From Whitmania pigra (taxonomy: Eukaryota > Annelida > Clitellata > Hirudinida > Haemopidae): 64,000 nucleotides of DNA. Shown here one piece after another: positions 31,201 to 44,221 of the stretch. The stretch lies in NCBI GenBank assembly GCA_021613335.1, contig JAJTWR010000458.1, forward strand, positions 227,501-291,500, given 5' to 3'. How positions within the stretch are numbered: the first letter of the stretch is position 1; each line of letters begins with the position of its first letter. The notes under the pieces are model-generated. The model was not told the origin of the DNA. It did no database searches and saw nothing but the letters and a program-made list of their open reading frames with translations. Made by a program: the position numbers and the translations under genes.

Positions 31201-34200
31201 GTGTGTGTGTGTGAGGATTAAGCAACTGAAACAATTCAAATAAGGAGAAGAATTACGCAGACTAAACAGAATTTATGAATGTAGGACTGCTCAAGAAGAA
31301 CATAAATTAAATTAAGAAATAAATTGAAAACGCAAAAGTTAAATGGACGTTGAATTTAATTACTCGGGAGCCCAGCACTCATTCCTCCACAAGCAGAAGC
31401 AAAGCAAGAATCTGTTAACTTTTTCATCGCATAGCGTGGTTTAGCTGATAATTAATAATAACTATTTATTTTAATTTCTAATAATTTAATTATACTGATC
31501 ATTGGAATTAATTAAACAATGCATAAATAAGAAATATGTTCGCTTTAGTGCTTGATGGTTTAAATGCTTAACAGTCACAACAATTACTGGTTAGTTGCTA
31601 ATACAAATTTGCAATAAACTGTAAACTATAACTACATTAATCTATAATCTATAGACACTGTAGATTGTAAAAATATTAACCTATAACCTTTAACCCATGA
31701 CCCACAATCTATAAACTTCAACACCCACAAACCTCCCCCAGAAAGATCACCTTGACATTTCTTGGCATATGCAGAGTAGCTCATCTCCTTGACAATCACA
31801 CTCACATCATTGGACATGTCAATCACTTCGAACTTTGTCTGGATGGGCTTTGATTGGATGGGCATGGTGGGAGGAGTCGTCAGGGCAGTGATGGCATTAA
31901 GGAAGTTGCTTCGAAACCGGTTGAACTTGATCTTCCAGGAAGGCAGATTTTCATTGGCAGAAGGTGAAGGAATGGTTGGTGATGAAGAAACAGTACTGCT
32001 CTGCCTCAAGGATGGAGGATAAGCTCTGGTGTCAACGTGAACTTCTGTACCCGCAGAGTCGATGTTTTTGGGTCCAATCAAACTTGTCGACTCTCGAAGC
32101 GGAAACTTTGGCTCGGACGACTGGCAGGGCGCGGAACCCGGTCCTTCGGGTAAAAGTTTCGACTCTTCTGAAGCCAACTGAACTTGATCGATCTTTTTAA
32201 GACAGCAACAAATCTTGCTCAAGTTAACTTCTGCAGATCTGTCGTTGTTCGACAAGTGCAAACACGAACAAATGTTGCGATCGTGGCACGAGTTTGTCTT
32301 CTCGTCACTTGCCGACCTCACCACGTTTTGTTCCTCACCTCTTTTCTCTTCTTCTGCCACGTCATTCTCCTTCACTGTTGTTTCAGCTTCTGCATTCTTT
32401 TCCATCACCTTCTGCTTTTCCACTTCCTCAATTACGTCCCCTTTTGGTGCTAATTGTTTGTCATCCGTTCCTTTGGAACTTCCGTCATCTCCTTCGATTC
32501 TGCCTTTGTCGTCAGACTTCACTATTTTTTGCTCTGAATTATCTTTCTTTTCAACGACCGACCGGTTGCCGCCATTACCGGGCGAAAGGGGGGTTGCGAC
32601 TCGAGCGGCAGACGACGTCGAACTCGTCGACCCGAGAGAAGCAGTTTCGGCAACTTTTGCCTCCTTCGTCTTCTGAACTCCCCCGGTCTCTTCCAATAAA
32701 CTGATTTCCTTTTTCTTCCTTCGAGGTGGTGCCACAGGAGCAGAATCGTCGAACGGCTTCGAAGGAATGCCGGAGCTTAAGGGGGATGAATGACTTTTTG
32801 GCAGTGGATCATCAATTTCTTGTGTTTTGGTGGGGTTTAGTAAAGTGTTTGGCTAATGAAATTATAAGGTTTGCATTTTTATTTAGAGCTGATGAGATCA
32901 AATCAAGAAATAAATAAAATAGTTTCAAATTAAAAATATTTTTAACATAAAAAACTGAATGAATAAATTCCATTCACTTTCAAATAAACCAATGAAATAA
33001 AACTCAAATAAAATAAAAGTTCAATGAAAACGCAAAATTGATGAGCTATTCGAGCTAAATCATAAAATAATAATAAATTGAGTGTTGGATTTGGTGGATG
33101 TGAAATGATTGCTAAAAATACAATAATGACATCACGACATTTACATTACAAATATATCACCATAATTTAAGGCTATTTCAATAATCAATTGTAAGTGTTA
33201 TGTTCAACGCTTCCAACTTTCAACATGCCTTTTAGCAATACACAACTAATAATTGTATCAAGGCATTATTTTCAGATTAACATGAAATATTCATTAAATT
33301 TTTTAAAATATTGTTTGTAAAATTAATGTCTCTAAATTTTAAATAGTCTTAAAAATTACAAACATTTTCTGTAGAGACAGATGAAACTGGGGTATGAAGC
33401 TTCTTGTCCTCTAATTGGTCAGCACTGGAATTTGCAACCAATGGTGGTGGACTTCTGGAAAATGGGTCACTAGAACCTAAAATAAGACCAATTAAATACC
33501 ATGAAATACAACAGTGGCATACTAAATACAAGCTGACATTTTGTTTAATAATTTCTCAATGTTTATGTCAACACTTATTTCTGTCTGTTTTTCATAAAAT
33601 TTATAAAGTTGGTCAACTTTACTGACCGTAAAGATCTGGACATGCAAAAGCAAAGAGTCGTGTCTTCGTCAAAATGTCTATCACCGCCATTCCTGTTTCG
33701 TTACCAACAGCCAGCCTACAAATAATGACATGCGTCTAAACTTAAATTAAAATGAACCATCGCATTTAAATAACTAAAAGTTATATTTGAGTTTCTGATT
33801 GGATGAATTTCATGAAACCAATTTATGATGTTTTAAAGAAATGTTTTGAATTTCAAACTCACAGTCCATATTTTATGATGTTTTAAAGAAATGTTTTGAA
33901 TTTCAAACTCACAGTCCATATTTTATGATGCCTTAAAGAAATGTTTTGAATTTCAAACTCACAGTCCATATTTCGAGTTAAGAACAACAGAAACAACAGG
34001 AGAGGGTTGTTTTCCAAAACATTGGCTGATTGAGCAGCAAAACTCCGCTTTGTAACCTGGAGGCCAATTGAGGACCCCTGTTCTCACCTGGATGTGGTGA
34101 TTCACATTCTGCAATATGTGATCATTAACATCATTAATGTAGTTAGCAGATTTACATACTATAACTAATATTAATTAACCTTATAAAAATTATATTAAAT

Positions 34201-35439
34201 CAAGCTGATTTTGCAAAACAAAAATCCCTTCTTAACAAATCTTAAGAAATTTAACAATATTAACTTTTACACAAATTATTTCTTCAATGTGACCTAATTA
34301 TTTAGTAATTCATTAATTAACAGATGGTATGCAACAAATAAAAAATAAAAAATAAAAATCTAAAAATTATAAAATTAATTGTTTTGACTCATGGCTGTAA
34401 CAATATAATAAAGCAATAAGACATGCTCTCCTCCAAACTCCTTCTAAAACAACACGAGTACCTGCATCTCATCATCAGGACTCGATGCTCCGGAAGCTGC
34501 ATTTTGATCCAATTTAACGTTCGGCTGATCATCAAAGTTTTGGTAGACCATATGAATATCAATCACCTGGAATTATTAACATAATTATTAACATCCATGA
34601 AAATTATTAACATAAATCATGCCAGCCAATCACATTCGAAAAAAAACTCACAGGACATTCTGATGATGATTCCGTTTTATTGAATTTGTAGAGGATCAAG
34701 TGATACAAGCCAGCCACACAGAGTAACTTGCTCTCATCACAGAAAGACAGGTGGTGCACAGCATATGGATTGGGGTTGTCGCTCCTGGAGTGAAAGGTGG
34801 GAGGAGCATGAGGCTGAGTGGGTGTGGCTCCACCCACAGGTGAATTTGCAGAATCAGGTTCAAACAATCGTGAGGTCTTGATTTTGTACAACATCAGCAA
34901 AGTCACTAAAAAACATTAAAATTAACATCAACATTATCAAATTTATTTATCTTTGAATTTTTACAAATAGTTTATTAACAATTTCTGGGATCTAAAATTT
35001 TTGATAAAGCCCCTTAAACACTTAAAACATCGTCATAATTTATGTTATTTCAAAAAAAAAAAAAATTAACAACAAATTTTAATACCTCCAGTGGCATCCC
35101 AAAATTTGACACTTCCATCTTCATGTCTTTAATTTAAGAAATTAAAAATTCTTATCATTCATCAAAATATGAATTCAAATGGGCATTTAGAATAAAGTCA
35201 CAATCTCAATTAATAATAATAATATCATTTATCAAAAGATAAATATGAGACTAATAAGTACCCTGTTATGATTAATTCTGAGTAACTGAAAACAGGAGAT
35301 CCCCATTGTCCACCTTTGATTGGCCATTCCTTCAACCAATGAAATTTTTGCATCACAACAATGGAATTATTAAGCTTTCCCTTAAGCACATAATTAACAA
35401 TAGTCACAAGAGTCTTTAGCAGAAACAATGGAATCACCA

Positions 35440-35475
<36 letters not shown>

Positions 35476-38400
35476 CATCATCATCATCATCATCATCCTC
35501 CTCATCCTCATCATCACCACCTTATCAGTGTACTTTCTCCTCTTCTGTTTGCTCGTGATGGAATACAACATAGGGACGATGTCTGGGCTGCAATTGGTCA
35601 GATAGTAGCAACTCGTCACCTTTGATTCGTGAATGTCAAAAGGGTAGGCGGGTTCAAACGGCAAAAAGCTGGAATGTTTATTTTTTGCTAATCTAAAATT
35701 AGACAATTAAAAATTCACAATTAAAAAAATAAATTTAAATAAATAACAAACATCAAGTAATTGACAAACAATTAAGTAATATTTACTTATCGAAATAAGT
35801 TACTTAAGATATAGATTGATTTTGGTGTTTGCATTTAAAAAATAAGGTTTGCCTGATCGTGGTTATGAGCAAGCAGATCGAGATAATTACTCACTTTTGT
35901 GTCTGCAGATCGACAACAACAAACTCTTCCCTCATGAGGACAACCACTGCAACTGGTTCTTGGACGACTGTTTACGACAGGTTGTCAACAACAATTATTG
36001 CAATCATGCCAGTTAATTTCAACTAGAATTACAGCTAAACATTAAATTATGTTAAAATGTTAACCAATAAAATGTCATCTAGTAAACAAATGTAATAAAA
36101 TAACAGCCTGGAACAACAATCTTTTTTTTGATAGCTGCTCAAGTGATGCAACAAGTTCAACAATTTCAAGGAGTTGCAAATGAAGAACAACTCAATCAAC
36201 GACAACAAATCAAAAATTCTTTTGCGTCCTCGGAACAAGAAAATATTGAAAATTCAATCAGAAATAGCAAGAACGAGGTTCACAGACCATTGCCGAAAGG
36301 TGTAGAACAAACGGTGAGAAAGTCGATGACAGGCGAGTCGAGTTTAAAGGTCACGACCTCATCTCCTGAGAAGGTCAAGGTCATCGAGGGAATGGCGCCC
36401 TTGTCCGCACTCAGTCCTCCAGTGAATATTATGATGGACTCACTGCACAACGACTGCTAATTGTTCAACTTAATCAACTTAAAAAATAACATTTTATTTA
36501 TTAATTCAGAAAATCACGAATTTACATTTCAAATGTGTTGACTAAATTTGACCCTCAACCTGTGTAACCCTGGGCAGTTATTTAAATTTCTGATATGGTA
36601 ATTATCGAGAATTATAATAGGTGATAATCATTTTCTAATAATAATAATAATAATCACAGTTAATCATCAATAATTACATTCATTCAAACCTTGATCTGCT
36701 GCTTTTCCAATCAACTTTTGTAATTGGTTGGCAAGGTTCTGGCTTTCCTATAAATAGTTGAAGAGGTAATTAATTAATTTCAATTCATTTGATAATCAAG
36801 TGTTAATTCCTTTGATTAAATAATTAATTCCCATCAAGCTCAACATGTAATCTGGAAGTACTTATACTTTCCCTCTTGTCTTGCCATCATTACTATCATC
36901 AACCGTCATCATCATCGTCATCATCGTCATCACAAATTATCATAATCACGGCCGTTCATAAACCCACCATTGTTTTCCTTAACATGAGGCACCCATGACT
37001 TCTCAGGAGTGATTGGTGACTTTGCATTCCACACGGAAAGACTTCCGTCTCCATGGCAACTCATGAAAAGCTTTCCTTCGTGATGCCACGACACGTGCTT
37101 TGCCTCAAGAAAAAAAGTTCAAAGTCAACAATTAATAAACATTAAATAATTAGTTAAATAAATAATTAACTAAATTAATAATTATAATAATAATTAAATT
37201 TAATAATTATTATTTAAATTAATTAAATAATTTAATGCCATCGCTATTAAACACATTGACATCATTATTAAGCATAATTAATAATTAACTATCGTTATTA
37301 TAAAACATAATAAGTAATTAATTAATTATCTTCGTAATTAAACATAATAAGCAATTAATTGATTTAAATCATTATTATTATTAATACTATTAATGTTATT
37401 ATAATTGCAAGAAACGTTCTAAAAATTGAGATGACAAATTGACACAAAAAAGTTATCAGAATGAAAGTTTGGTGATGAAAGAGAATTGACATAATTTTCA
37501 AAAAGATACAATTGCACTAGCATGCAAATCAAGAGATGAATGAATGAATGAATGAATGAATGAAAGAAAAATAGTCGAAATTAAACTAAAATGTTGGCTG
37601 AAGCTTAAAATATTTCTATTCAATCTGAAGCACCTACATCGGAGGTTTTGTAATGAAATTCTGCACATTTCTTGTTGAGGTCCCACAACACGATCAATCC
37701 TTTCTCGTAGCCAATCAGCATCTGCAGTCATCAAAACATTGTCACATTGTCATCACTATCATCGCAGTCATCTTTACCATCATCGCCATCACCATCAACC
37801 GCATCGGCATTGAGCTAAGTCATTAAAATTAATCAATTATCTCCTCTCATAACGAGCAAGGATCTCACCTTGGCCTGGTCAGAAGGATTCTCAGCTATTT
37901 GAGTCACAAATCCGGGATGATGCTTCTGGTGTCTTCAAAGAAATCGGTGCAAAAAATAAGTTATTTGAAAGAATTTAAATCCATAATTTAAAATAAATTA
38001 TTTTAATGAATTTAGATCCATAATTTGTTTCATTACTGAACACCCTTTGGATTAACAATGACGTTCTTGTAGTCATTCTTGTTGTTGAAGTTGATGATAA
38101 TTATGATGCTGATGTCATTGTTGTTGTGAACGTCAATGAAATTTAAACAACAAACATTTAAAAATTGTTAGAAAAATACATTCAAGACACATTCAAGCTC
38201 TTACAAAAATGGAAGAAAAATGTGAAGTTAACTTCACAATGACCGTGCATCACCTAACGACCTTAATCCATCATCATCATCTCGTTAAAATAAAATATCA
38301 CCTAATGATAACGACGTCGCCTAATTAGAATAATTTATTTGCACGACTAACAGATCCATGGTTTTGTTCCACATGATGCTGTATCCGGACAGTTGGAAGC

Positions 38401-39974
38401 TCGTCGCGTTGACCATGAACACGTTTCCTTTGTCCGTTCCCACGTAGAGCCAGGTCGACTGGAAGGGCATGCAGAGGCAGGTGATTCTGAAATCAGAAAC
38501 AAGTTTTTGTCTTCAATGCACTTCATTTGAAGTTCTCAATGTGATTTCTACGATTAATTCAGTCGGGCAATGTTTGACTTTTTTGAAAGGCAAATTTGAA
38601 TTGGAATTAGACATAAAAGTCAAAAAAGTTGAATAATAATATAATAAATTAAATATATATATATTATATTATATTACATTACATTATTAATAATAATAAG
38701 CAATTTAATAGATTTTGAATTGATAATAATCTGTTCTCCAGTGGAATGCATAGCAACAAAGCAATGGGAAAATATTATCATCGTCATTGCCATCACCACC
38801 ATCATCATCATCATCATCATTATGAAAATGACCTGTCCCTCTGAAACTTGAGTGAGTGAATGACTGCAGGCTGTCTGTCTCTGAGATTCCACAGGTGGAT
38901 GTGGTCATCAGAGGTGGCTGATATCAACTGACCCTGGATTCAAAATTATGATGATGATGATTATGACGATGATATTAATATATGGTATATGTTAATATAC
39001 AGGTGATGCACTAAATGCAACAAATAAGAATTGAGCTTATTTTACTGGTTTAAATGAGCAAAAATCAGATAAATAATACTAAATAAAATGCTTAAGTTAA
39101 TTAAGATTTTGATGCATTGTGATCATGATAATGAGGAGTCCAGACATCACAGAATGAAATAATTGCTCAAGTGCATCAAAGTTAATATTTTAAAATTGTT
39201 TTTCTAAATTTTGAATTATTTAAAGTAATGATTTGTCAAATCATTATCATCATCACATGCAACCCTAAAATCCAATCAGTCACATTGCTTGTTTCGATGT
39301 TGATGACATTGACAGATGGTTTGAAGATAGGAATGATGAAAATAGCTGCATGACCAGGTGAATGAAAGGTTGTGACATGAACATGCATTGTTTATGACAT
39401 CATCATCACCACCATCATCATCAATAATTTCTGCCATTACTAATGGTTTCATAATCATCATCTTCACAGGAGGTAATGCTGTGGCTTTTATCACCATTCC
39501 CATTATCTCTCTATCATCGCTATCATCGCAGTCAACTTTATCTTTGTCGCCATCATCATCGTCGACGTTATCGTTATCATAACTAATAATAATTGCAATT
39601 ATCGCATAAGATAATCCGATAATGGCAATCTTTCTTGAGAAATGACTCCATCGCAGCTTCAAAGCGGCTAATATTTATTTATTTATTTTGCAATCATTTA
39701 GCATTCCAAGCTCCAGATGACAAGTAAACATCCACTTATGTACCTAATTCTGCAAACTTTCATCTTAATTAATACGAAAAAATTTATAAAAACCAAAAAT
39801 AAAAACAATAACAACAACGACGATGATGATTAAAAAAATATAATAAAATCTAAATGAAACAATGAATATAATCTGTGATTCTTTAGCATATCTCAGCTTC
39901 AGCTGTGCTTCAGCTCATCATCTTCATCATCGTCACCGCCATCATCATCATAACATTAATAACAATAGTCATCC

Positions 39975-40012
<38 letters not shown>

Positions 40013-41912
40013 GACATCATTCTCATCCTCATCATCATCATCATCATCCTCATCATCCTCATCATCCTCATCCTCATCGACATCATCATCACCATCACCA
40101 TCGTCATCACGAAGAGCGTTACGTTGCTGATGGGTGCTTTTTGTTCTATTGATTCCCCACAACACCATCGCTTCCGATCAATAACAACGTTGAAATCACC
40201 AACCCCGGGGATTAATAATTATTAATTATATTTATTACTCTAACCACCGGTATTATGTAACCGTGCCTATTAATGCATACAAATTAATATATTTTAAATT
40301 AATTAAATAATGACACAAGCAATAATTAATTAATCCAATAATATGATTAATGTCAACCCAAAGGAAATTAAAATTAACTGTGTAAACAGTGATTGTTAAT
40401 CACTTTTTAAAGTTATTTTAAAAAGTTCATGAAAAATAGATTTTAAGTAGTTAAGAGAAGTTTTAAATAAAACAATTTTCTTATTTTTTTAAAGCAATTT
40501 AGGAATAAAGGTGATATTGAAGTGATTGAAGATAATGATAAATAAAATAATGATGTTGAATAGTATTTGTAATATTTAATTAATGCATTAATGATTGTAA
40601 TCTCTCATGTAATAACATCTCACCAGAGGATACGACCATATTTATATAAATTTAATACTTAACATGTATCACCCTGGATGAACAATACTTAAAAATGTAC
40701 TGTCATTGTTGTTGTTGTTGTTGTGCTTCTAGGTGCTTCAGTAACTGCCAAACTTGGTATCATTTGCATAACAACAATATATTATAGCAATTATACATAT
40801 ATATTATTACGTTATAGCAATTATTAAACAAACCACTCTGTGAAATTACATGTTCACATGAAAACTCAAAATCTCAAATAATAGTGAGGTGGATGTGATC
40901 TCTTAAAAAGCATTTATTTGGTCGGATGGTTGCTGTTTATTGATTGTTGCACAAACAACAATTTAAAGATCGATTTTTACAACTGTGATCATCATGTTTG
41001 AAATGTTTTATGAGCACTTTATCTTTATTCTCACCATTCCTACAAAGAACTTTGCGTACTAATAAGGTGTTGCAAAATGGTTGTTGACTCATGAATCAAG
41101 TGACTCTTCGTAAAAGTGAGTGATTGAAAAATGAATAAATCCATCAAAATTAAGATGTTCAATTGGTGATGTTGTTGTCGCTAAAATGCGAACACGAATA
41201 AAGAAAATTCTATAGCAATGTTGATGATAAATAAAATGCAATATTGTATTACCATGTTGATGATGAATTGCAAGCCAACAACAGCAACATCCCCCTCGTG
41301 TTGAAGTAGAACGTCAACGCCTGGTCTTCCTAAACTTTAAATGTCAGTAATTTATCAGTAATTTTTAATGCAATAATCAAACGTAATTCCAAAAAAATTA
41401 TATGTTTCAATATTATAATGTCAAGTATAATTATAAGCATAATAATGTAAATTAAACTAGCATAAGTTTATCCTTGAATCTGATATCAAGAAAAACAATC
41501 AGTGAACAAAAAGACACTAATGTTGTGACACAAATTTGTTGACCTTCACAGACAACTAAATAATCAGTAATATTTTAATTTAATGCAATCCAATAATCCA
41601 ATTTCTTACACTCTAATGCACCCAGTTTTAGTCCCAATTGCAAGAAGACTCTGCAAAGGATCATAGCACATGCACATTGGCAAGTATGGAAACCCATACC
41701 TGGCTATCTGTAAAGACATTAATTACTTATTAAATCACATAAAGTTTCATTTCAAAGTGAAATACACAAATATCAACCATTAATATCCCTGTACATAGAA
41801 TAAAACTGGTCAAAAATAATAATAAATGCACCTCCGCTACTTTGTAAGAGTTATTAGCATTAAGATCCTCTTCAGACTTTTTGCTTAAAACGTTCCTCTG
41901 CTTAGAAGCCAT
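26705..41912 (-). CDS. Tomosyn: Tomosyn (syntaxin-binding protein 5 family), complete gene, 29 coding exons
   Basis: Exons (high to low coordinate): 41912-41832, 41707-41610, 41334-41253, 38933-38833, 38486-38352, 37932-37869, 37721-37638, 37103-36968, 36747-36690, 36442-36288, 35967-35895, 35668-35521, 35329-35262, 35126-35086, 34905-34652, 34566-34462, 34108-33963, 33715-33627, 33476-33364, 32852-31751, 30484-30374, 29732-29584, about 29112-29080, 28815-28725, 28426-28318, 28157-28044, 27835-27711, 27508-27393 and 26842-26705. All borders used are GT-AG and the phases agree; total 4119 nt, about 1372 residues. Tomosyn-specific segments include RYGFPYLPMCMCYDP, LISATSDDHIHLWNLRDRQP, KHVSWHHEGKLFMSCHGDGS, DGSVKFWDATG, YAVHHLSFCDESKLLCVAGL, IWVGTSLGSVIVLS and the final KNKKWYQF. 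In animals tomosyn has two WD40 propellers plus a VAMP-like SNARE coil that competes with synaptobrevin for syntaxin/SNAP25 and so restrains exocytosis. The upper border of the exon near 29112 is uncertain. Confidence 0.95.
26869..26992. repeat. 22-bp minisatellite in the last tomosyn intron
   Basis: The unit AATTCCTAAATAATTTCTAAAC is repeated about five times in tandem with near-perfect identity, starting 27 bp from the acceptor of the last exon. Confidence 0.92.
27640..27705. repeat. CAA-rich tract beside a tomosyn donor
   Basis: Imperfect CAACAACAACGAC units fill the first 70 bases of the intron after the exon 27835-27711. Frames through it (poly-Leu/Cys on the minus strand) are not coding. 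Confidence 0.75.
31751..32852 (-). CDS. Tomosyn: Tomosyn giant linker exon (hypervariable loop)
   Basis: A single 1102-bp exon (about residues 678-1044) after acceptor TTTCATTAG and before donor GTGATC. It opens PNTLLNPTKTQEIDDPLPKS and contains the basic run PPRRKKK, long Lys/Glu-rich low-complexity sequence, a cysteine cluster (NICSCLHL and then KICCCLKK) and a conserved end (KEMSYSAYAKKCQ) that leads into IWVGTSLGSV. In vertebrate tomosyns the corresponding loop is alternatively spliced and carries regulatory modification sites; here it is about 370 residues and accounts for most of the extra length. The Cys cluster could be lipid-modified, but that is inference. Confidence 0.85.
33822..33970. 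repeat. 50-bp tandem triplication containing a splice donor
   Basis: Three copies of a 50-bp unit with period 50 bp (33822-33871, 33872-33921, 33922-33970), two of them nearly identical and the third with one two-base change (GATGTT to GATGCC). The unit includes, on the minus strand, the end of a tomosyn exon (AATATGGACT) and its donor GTGAGTTTG. The functional exon end is at 33963; equivalent donors exist at 33913 and 33863. Confidence 0.93.
33963..41707 (-). CDS. Tomosyn: Tomosyn first propeller and start of second (exons 2-17)
   Basis: This block encodes the LGL-type WD40 repeats that form the N-terminal propeller and the start of the second. Landmarks: ITCLCMPFQSTWLYVGTDKG and LSGYSIMWNKTMDL (38486-38352), MLIGYEKGLIVLWDLNKK (37721), GKPEPCQPITKVDWK (36747), IFTGGLSADKGAIPSMTL (36442), QEPVAVVVLMREEFVVVDLQ (35967), YPFDIHESKVTSCYYL (35668) and EWPIKGGQWGSPVFSYSELI (35329). 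The gap between 41253 and 38933 is a 2.3-kb intron with no other gene seen. Confidence 0.93.
35430..35520. repeat. (CAT)n tract filling part of a tomosyn intron
   Basis: CAT units with CCT variants run right up to the donor of exon 35668-35521, so the intron begins GTGGTGATGATG on the minus strand. Confidence 0.9.
38940..41252. other. Tomosyn intron 3
   Basis: 2.3 kb of non-coding AT-rich DNA with CAT arrays at 39400-39560 and 39900-40110 and a GTT tract near 40705. No additional exon was recognised. Confidence 0.7.
39900..40110. repeat. (CAT/CCT)n microsatellite
   Basis: About 200 bp of CAT units with CCT and CGT variants in tomosyn intron 3. Poly-His and poly-Asp frames on both strands are artefacts. 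Confidence 0.93.
41832..41912 (-). CDS. Tomosyn: Tomosyn first coding exon
   Basis: The ATG at 41912-41910 opens MASKQRNVLSKKSEEDLNAN and the exon ends KVAE before donor GTGCAT. It joins in phase to IARYGFPYLPMCM (41707). The preceding bases (AGAAGCCATGG on the plus strand) give a favourable start context. The N-terminus is shorter than in vertebrate tomosyns, which often begin with a Gly/Gln-rich extension. Confidence 0.85.
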
Positions 41913-42869
41913 GGTCGATTTTATCTCAAGAAAGTTGTGATTGCTTATATAATTTCTAAATTAACAATTAAAATCTCAAAATTATCCAAGGTGACCATTA
42001 AATGCAAGTGATAATATTTTAAAACCAGCTTTGACGAGAACGTATGACTTCGACACAGAACGTAAACATTGTTTGTTGACGATCGCTTTAACCATTTATT
42101 AAATATGGTTCAGCATTTGCAAAATGTTTTGTTAATTGTTTGTTAATTTGAAGTCATCCTAAATTGTTTAGGAAAGTAATTGAACTGTAAGTAATTGTCC
42201 GACAATTTTGTACAGAAAATAAGTTGTAGCTTTTAATGTTAAACTTAAAAATCACATTAATTAATTCTTAAATATAATAATTTAATTAAATATAACAATC
42301 TAAATAACATTATTTAATTTATGCCGATAGATCTAACCAAAAGTTATCAAGGCTATTCTTCAATCACAATTTCTAGATGCCTTTTTCACATAATCGTTGT
42401 TTTTGTATTACATGACAAAAACATTTATGTCTTCAAAAGTCTGCTTTTGATAACCTGCCGGTTTTGAAAGGGGTTCCACAGAAGAACACGACAACTTTTC
42501 TTAATCCCTGTCATTCAAGGAACCACAAAAAATCAATTGTTTAAAAATCTACGGGGTAATAAGAATTATGGAATATGAAGTTGAAATGCAACAGGTTAAT
42601 AGAATGGAAGATGACTACGAATTTCAGTAAATTTTCCTATTTGAAAATCGGTGCACATTAAAAATATGCAAACTAAAATATGAATTAAATGGTACTGATG
42701 GAGTAAAGCAAGAGATAATGGAGAAGAAATGTGTCTCTGATTTAAACATGTTTTAGACTTTATGCTGAACTTCAAGGAACATATCCTGATTTGAATAAAT
42801 AAAACTAATGCAATGCTTGGAGTTGTTGTTAGAAACTTTAGACATTACTTAGTGGATGCTTTTTTTTTC
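41913..42869. other. Region upstream of tomosyn
   Basis: AT-rich sequence that should contain the tomosyn promoter and 5' untranslated region. No TATA-like or other core element stands out enough to call. Confidence 0.4.
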
Positions 42870-43270
42870 AAGACTTTGATTAGGTCACACTTGTAGTTTG
42901 GAGCACAGGTAAGAGCCCGTTTAGAAATCCAGAATGGTACAACGCGGCTTATCACCACATTCAGTCACCTGGTTTACAAAGAAAAATTTTAAATAGGTTC
43001 CTTCCATCTTTGCTTCAGAGAAAGAGGACTGAGGACTTGATCACGATGTACAACATGAAATTAGGCCAGGCGTTGTATGCCCTGAAATAAGTTTCTGTTT
43101 AGACGAAAGGGCAAAAGGGCATAACCTGAAATTGTCAGCTGCATTGCTCCACAGGGAATATAGAAATTTTCAGCAATAGTACGGTGCATAGTTGGAACTC
43201 GCTCCCAGAATAAAAGGTGAAGGCTCAAAACTCATCCAACGTTAAATCTCTTACAGATTCTTATGGTGAC
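42870..43270 (+). mobile_element. CR1/jockey-like LINE 3' fragment
   Basis: Plus-strand debris of the C-terminal part of a LINE reverse transcriptase. Recognisable pieces are LIRSHL followed by FGAQ near 42880, RKRTEDLITMYNMKLGQALY near 43022-43080, KGHNLKLSAALLHREYRNF near 43112-43170 and the W-N-S-L-P motif near 43195. Frameshifts and stops are frequent. No poly-A tail or target duplication was identified. Confidence 0.65.
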
Positions 43271-43769
43271 AACTTAGGACATTTGTTTTTGTCGGTGTGT
43301 TTTGTTGCTTTGCTTTTAGATTTTGCTTGTTTTTTTGTGTTCGCTCGTGATAGTATTTAATAATAACTAACTAAAACAGGCAAAGCAAATCTACACCTGA
43401 AGGGATGTGCAAATTGCTTTTTTGAGGAAAATGTTATTGCAACTACCTTTTCGGCATGCTTACAAATGCGTCTTTAGTTTGCTATTATAAGCATCTGAGA
43501 AATAGCTTATATATTTTCTTAGTTTTGGGATAATATAGGACATATCACTGGTTTTCACTCTGCATTTGTTGGAAGATGAAAGGCAAAATAAGCGTCGTCG
43601 TCGTTTGGACATTCCGAAATTGTATAACAGCCGTGTGCAAAATAATTGTTTCTCCAGAAAATATTCGAAAATGGTAAGACTACATAAATTCATTGGAATT
43701 TAACATTTTTTCGTAATTTTAGAAATAAAAATGTAAATCTCACACAAGCACAAGGTGATTTCAAGTGTT

Positions 43770-43775
43770 TTTATT
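43770..43775 (-). terminator. Candidate polyadenylation signal for the 44222-45276 gene
   Basis: AATAAA on the minus strand (TTTATT on plus), about 450 bp downstream of the stop at 44222. It is a single hexamer with no supporting data. Confidence 0.3.
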
Positions 43776-44221
43776 TGGTCAGCACGGAGAAATAACACGA
43801 TTAATAGCCAAAATAAACCTCTCCAAATATTTGCCAAAGAAGGCGCGGCTGCAGTTTACATCGAGATTTATAAAAATAGTGACGATTATGAAAAAAATAT
43901 TATCAACTACAAATTTAAAAATTGCTTGAGTTGATTAAATTTCATCAGCTGATCGAAGAGTTAATCTAGTGGCTCACACGATAATACTACCTCTGACAAC
44001 TATTTACAAGAAATGCAGTTTTATTTCAAGTGGTACGAAATGATTTGAATTAAAACGTGCGTTATCAACAAAGTGAACATCAATGTAATCGCGGAAAAAT
44101 AAAAATTAATTATTACAATTAAGGTGATTCCTTAAAGTTAATTAATAAACAAAATTAAGATGAATGGAGATGAACTTGAAAGATCTGAGCAGCAGTTTGC
44201 ACAAGTGTCGGTGGAATAAAT

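Noticed and set aside
36128..36460. Plus-strand open frame of 110 codons, Gln-rich, with an apparent upstream exon (IDNNKLFPHEDNH at 35910)
   Set aside because: The minus strand of the same DNA encodes tomosyn exons with clear similarity (IFTGGLSADKGAIPSM; QEPVAVVVLMREEFVVVD) and correct phases. The plus frames are antisense shadows.
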